In this document: positions 60,801-64,000 of the stretch, piece by piece
How positions within the stretch are numbered: position 1 is the first letter of the stretch
Layout: each line of letters begins with the position of its first letter
Origin: Limnanthes douglasii subsp. nivea
Lineage: Eukaryota > Streptophyta > Magnoliopsida > Brassicales > Limnanthaceae
Reading direction: 5' to 3'
NCBI GenBank assembly: GCA_036936605.1
Contig: JAUPFV010000005.1
Span: 155,621,195 to 155,685,194 of the forward strand
Length of the DNA stretch: 64,000 nt
Translations under genes and position numbers: made by a program
The notes under the pieces: generated by a model
The model's input: only the letters and a program-made list of their open reading frames with translations
Databases searched by the model: none
What the model was told of the DNA's origin: nothing

Positions 60801-61580
60801 AGGTTTGGACCAATTGCTTTCAACAGTTTTAAAGAAGTCATCATGTTTTATCCACATATTTTGAAATCTAAAAGATGTTTTTTTATATAATGATTGTTTC
60901 AAAATAGTTATTAACAAGGGTGAATGGTCAGAACAAGTTCTGGCCAAATGATCCACCCTTGTAATATTAAAAGTATCTCTCCATATTTCATTATACAAAG
61001 ATCTATCTAACCTCTTCCACTTATGTTTATTAGTCCAAGTAAAGTTTGATCCTACATATCCAGGGTCTTCTAACTTACAATCTAAAATCATTTCATTAAA
61101 ATCATCCAAACTTTTAGAATGCAAACTGTTACAGGCTCTTTGTTCACTTTTGTGGGAGATTGTATTAAAATCTCCAACAACAAGCCAAGGTAAATTAGTT
61201 GTAGATATGGTCCTTAACTGATTCCATAGAGAAAATCTATGAGTAATGTTACATTTAGCATACACAATAGTGAGCAAAACAACTTCCCTATAAGCAAAAT
61301 GACTAACCCTAGCATTCAACAACTAATCAAAATTATCAATAAAGCTAATTATAAAACCTTTTCTCCAGAAAATCCAGATTTTATTGTTTATGTTTGCAAA
61401 ACAAGATTCAAAACCCAATTTAGAACAAATTTCTTGAATTTTATCTATTGATATCATAGGTTCTTGCAAAGCTATGATATCAATAGAATGTTTTTTTGAC
61501 AAATTCTTTATTCTTCTGATTGTTTTTATATTGCCTACTCCTCTTACATTACAGTTTAACAATTTTAAAGATATTTTGAT
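57472..61580 (-). pseudogene. LINE ORF2: endonuclease, reverse transcriptase, zf-RVT, RNase H
   Basis: It nicks target DNA and reverse-transcribes the LINE RNA. Endonuclease (about 61580-60850): N in LNCNVRGVG, E in ALQEP, WLVVGDFN, FTWTN and SDHSP, so the catalytic residues are present. Reverse transcriptase (60300-58870): SASGVDGFNSRFY, MTKAFDKIEF, NGLRQGDPLSP, and YADD at 59525-59536. Zinc finger: about 58400-58330, with CVHCQNIESLHHVFVSC. RNase H: from CDGSTLVNG to REQNLAADWVAKHAL. Inactivating changes are in-frame stops at 61323, 60735, 60135 and 60066, a frameshift near 59875, a stop at 58868 and a frameshift between 58868 and 58443. No ATG is visible at the start. ORF2 follows the ORF1 stop within about 20 bases. 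Confidence 0.94.
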
Positions 61581-61582
61581 GA

Positions 61583-63151
61583 TTATTTAGAGGATCCTAA
61601 TGATCCTTTACTGTTCCTGGTTTTAATTAAAAGTTTACTTCTAGAAGACCTTCTTAAAAAGCTATTCAGTGTAGAAGGTATAGTTTTCTTATGCTCTGGT
61701 GAAACTGGCAAACTTAGATTAGAATTAGAAATTTTATTTTTATGTGAGTTAGGAGATAGACTTAATCTGTTTCTAACCAGGGAAGTAGAATCTGATTCAA
61801 TTATTTCATCTATATGTTCATTCACTAAAACATTAAAAGAATTGTTTAAATGGATAGATTCAATTGCTGCTTCTATTTCTTTTTCTGTAACAACATTAGA
61901 TTCTAACTGCTTAAATGTTAATAAATTCTTATCATCACTGATTACATCTATATGTTGATTGATTATATTAAAATCTTATGTTGCCATGTTGTGATTAGGT
62001 TCTTTAACTACTATCTGTGTTACTTGATTTCCTATATCATTCATGTTATCTGTATCATTATTCAGTTTTTTGGAAGTCTGGTCCTTATCAGATTTTATAT
62101 CATTTATCAATTTATTAGAAACTTGATCTTTATTAGTTATAGCCACAGGTTTTGGTATCCATATTTCTCTATTACCATTATATTTCTCCTTAGCTATTAT
62201 TTCATTCTTTTTTAGATTTTGTGATTTCTTATATTCCAAATCTTCAGCTTTACAGTTAATATCTTTATGTCCTAAATGTCTACACTTTTTAGAGTATGCA
62301 GGTTTGTCATTATAAATGACATCTTGCCAGTATTCGTCCCGATCTCCAAAGCTTATCCAAAGTCTTTGGGGAAGGAGACTTGAAACATCTATAATAGTCC
62401 ATACTTTACAGAGATTAAAACTAGCTCTATTTTTATTTGGAATCCAAGATTGCAAAGGCAATCCAATTGCCTTTTCCATATGTTCTATTGTATCTCTATT
62501 ATACATTATTACAGGCATTTTAGGGAATGAAATCCAAACGGGAGTCAAAGGAGACTCACGTTTGGAATTAAATTCAGGTGTCCACTTCAAAATTCTAAAT
62601 GTGTATTGACCTATTGTTCTAACATTGTATTTCCAGAAACTTTTAGCATCAATAATGTTTTCAAATTCTACAAAAATATTATAATCTCATTTATATATAC
62701 TAAAGTTACCTATTGTTTTTAAAGATTCTAAGTATGCTCTAAAATCTAATGCAGATGGATAACCATATGAAAATTTCGCAACCAGTGTAAATTTAGATAA
62801 AGAAGAAAGATGAGACTTATCTGTTTCACCGAATTTAACAAAAGTGTAGCCATCCTCAGATCCAATCTCCACCTTCTCGTGCATGTAGCCATCAACAGAC
62901 CTTGCTGGAGCTAACCCCTTGCTCATCTTTACAACTTTTGCATATGTTTGCTTTGAAAATGGTCTTTGAACCATCTGATCTTTGCAAGAATCGACTTTGT
63001 GCAGAGACTCATCTTTTTTGAAGGTAGGGTTTTCGAAAAATCGAGTCTGAGAGATATGGTTAGATGAAAGTAGGGTTTTTGAAGATGGATTTGTTGGATT
63101 TGATGTGTGGTGTCGTTCTTCAAGATGAAGAACTGGATTCTGTAGCGACAT
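61583..63151 (-). pseudogene. LINE ORF1: RNA-binding protein with DUF4283-like and zinc-knuckle regions
   Basis: ATG at 63151. One frame runs to a stop at 61583, about 522 codons, interrupted only by stops at 62687 and 61976. It binds the LINE RNA in the particle. The N-terminal third is Ser/Pro-rich. The DUF4283-type core runs from YTFVKF through TLVAKF and on to WISFPKMPVIMYN and GLPLQSWIPNKNRASFNLCK. The knuckle YSKKCRHLGHKDINC has Ser where the first Cys normally stands. The C-terminus is Lys/Asn/Asp-rich. Confidence 0.9.
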
Positions 63152-63370
63152 TTGATGTGAGGGAAATTGTGGCTTAAGGGAGGCTGTGAGAGAAGACGCT
63201 GATACGATAGAGATACTAGGGTTTTGGGAATGAGAAGACTCTGAGAAGAGTTTAGTCGATCAGCCAAAGCCCATACGGCCTGATTTTCAAGAATTGGACT
63301 TTAGGTTTTTGGAGCCCTAAAGTCGATCCTTCAAAACAGAGGTACGAGCCTAACTTTTAAGTGGAGATGC

Positions 63371-63388
63371 TTATAATCAATCAATTAT
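63371..63388. other. LINE target-site duplication, 5' side
   Basis: TTATAATCAATCAATTAT, a perfect match of 18 bases to the 3' side. Confidence 0.92.
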
Positions 63389-64000
63389 ATTCTAAAAAAA
63401 TAATTGTAATTTGATTTTGATATGTTTGATTATATTTATGTATTTAAGATATTTTATTTAATATTAGGTAGATATTAAATAAAATATACACATCTAATTG
63501 TATTTCGATTACAATTTTCAATATTTAATATTACTAGATATTTAAGATGTTTATGTAATTACGATGTTTTATTTAATATTAGGGTTATTTTTCGAACTAT
63601 TCAATATTTGAAGTATAAATTTAAAGTTTTTAAAATTGTATAAATTTGGATTATGTTCCAATTGCGTAAACACATGTAATTTGGTTCTGAAATAAATTCA
63701 AAAATATCAATTGTGTTTCAATTAACTATGTGTAATTTGGTTCCTAAAAAAAATTATATTCCGATGGCATAATTAAATATAATTAATTAAATATATTTAT
63801 TTAGGAGATTAACATTATCAACAATATAAACTATCTATTCTGATCGAAAATGAATAGTAAAAATAAAATGGATATAGTTTTGGTTTGTAATATTAAAATC
63901 AACACTTAAAATATTAATAACCAAAACAAATTAATACTAACCAAAATGTAATAATAATTTTATAATAATATGCAATATCTCAATATTTTTTAAATATAAC
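63389..64000. other. AT-rich flank, no gene seen
   Basis: Repeated words such as TTTAATATTAGG and GTAATTTGGTTC appear twice each, giving a loosely repetitive texture. There is no coding sequence. Confidence 0.5.

Larger units (their letters stand above)
57099..63370 (-). mobile_element. L1-type LINE, essentially full length (6.27 kb)
   Basis: It is flanked by a perfect 18-bp target-site duplication. On the minus strand it starts with a GCATCTCCACTTAAAAG leader, then ORF1 and ORF2. It ends in an A-rich tail, AAAAAATAAAATAAAATA, directly before the 3' copy of the target site. Two-ORF structure, endonuclease, reverse transcriptase, zinc finger and RNase H identify a plant L1/RIL-type element. 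Confidence 0.96.

Noticed and set aside
60214..62609. Plus-strand frames across the LINE (60214-60456, 61952-62215, 62316-62609)
   Set aside because: Antisense shadows of LINE ORF1/ORF2.

Overview
This is a transposon-dominated stretch of an AT-rich plant nuclear genome, most likely a eudicot. The evidence is canonical Ty1/copia and Ty3/gypsy retrotransposons, a plant L1-type LINE, a Mutator-like element carrying a ULP1-type protease gene, a plant mobile domain remnant, spliceosomal introns and plant TATA boxes. The sequence alone does not fix the species. Only one intact host gene family is visible: a tandemly duplicated pair of small unknown basic proteins at 30.6 and 41.2 kb, both on the minus strand.

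Layout. 1-9.4 kb: a decayed Mutator-like element (MULE) of the ULP-bearing (Kaonashi-like) type. It has a ULP1/C48 protease gene on the plus strand, a MuDR-type transposase on the minus strand, and a TATA-preceded acidic ORF between them. It is pervaded by a one-orientation motif, TATCTAGCAATGT, that condenses into a dimeric minisatellite at 3.06-3.73 kb. 9.65-23.4 kb: a 5'-truncated copia element split by a complete 10.6-kb Tat-lineage gypsy element. The gypsy has two 361/362-bp LTRs, a PBS, a 4-of-5 target-site match, an archaeal-type second RNase H and an antisense extra ORF. 23.4-24.85 kb: a tandem TRIM array with a 65-bp internal repeat expansion. 25.2-27.75 kb: a 591-bp tandem duplication followed by a plant mobile domain pseudogene. 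29.5-42 kb: an orphan copia LTR piece, gene copy A, small tandem repeats, a copia element with two LTRs (33.1-38.8 kb) and gene copy B.

42.9-49.85 kb: a minus-strand gypsy element that has lost its reverse transcriptase. 50.2-54.5 kb: a minus-strand copia remnant. 55.4-57.8 kb: a recent 1205-bp tandem duplication that copied the 3' end of a LINE, its flank and its target-site duplication. 57.1-63.37 kb: that LINE, essentially full length, minus strand, with an 18-bp target-site duplication. The last 0.6 kb is plain AT-rich sequence.

Nearly all transposon genes are broken. In gypsy A many stops are one C-to-T or G-to-A step from the expected codon, as expected from deamination of methylated cytosine. 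The observations most worth a second look are the dimeric motif array and its dispersal through the MULE, the tandem TRIM array, the conserved small-gene pair, and the LINE-derived tandem duplication.
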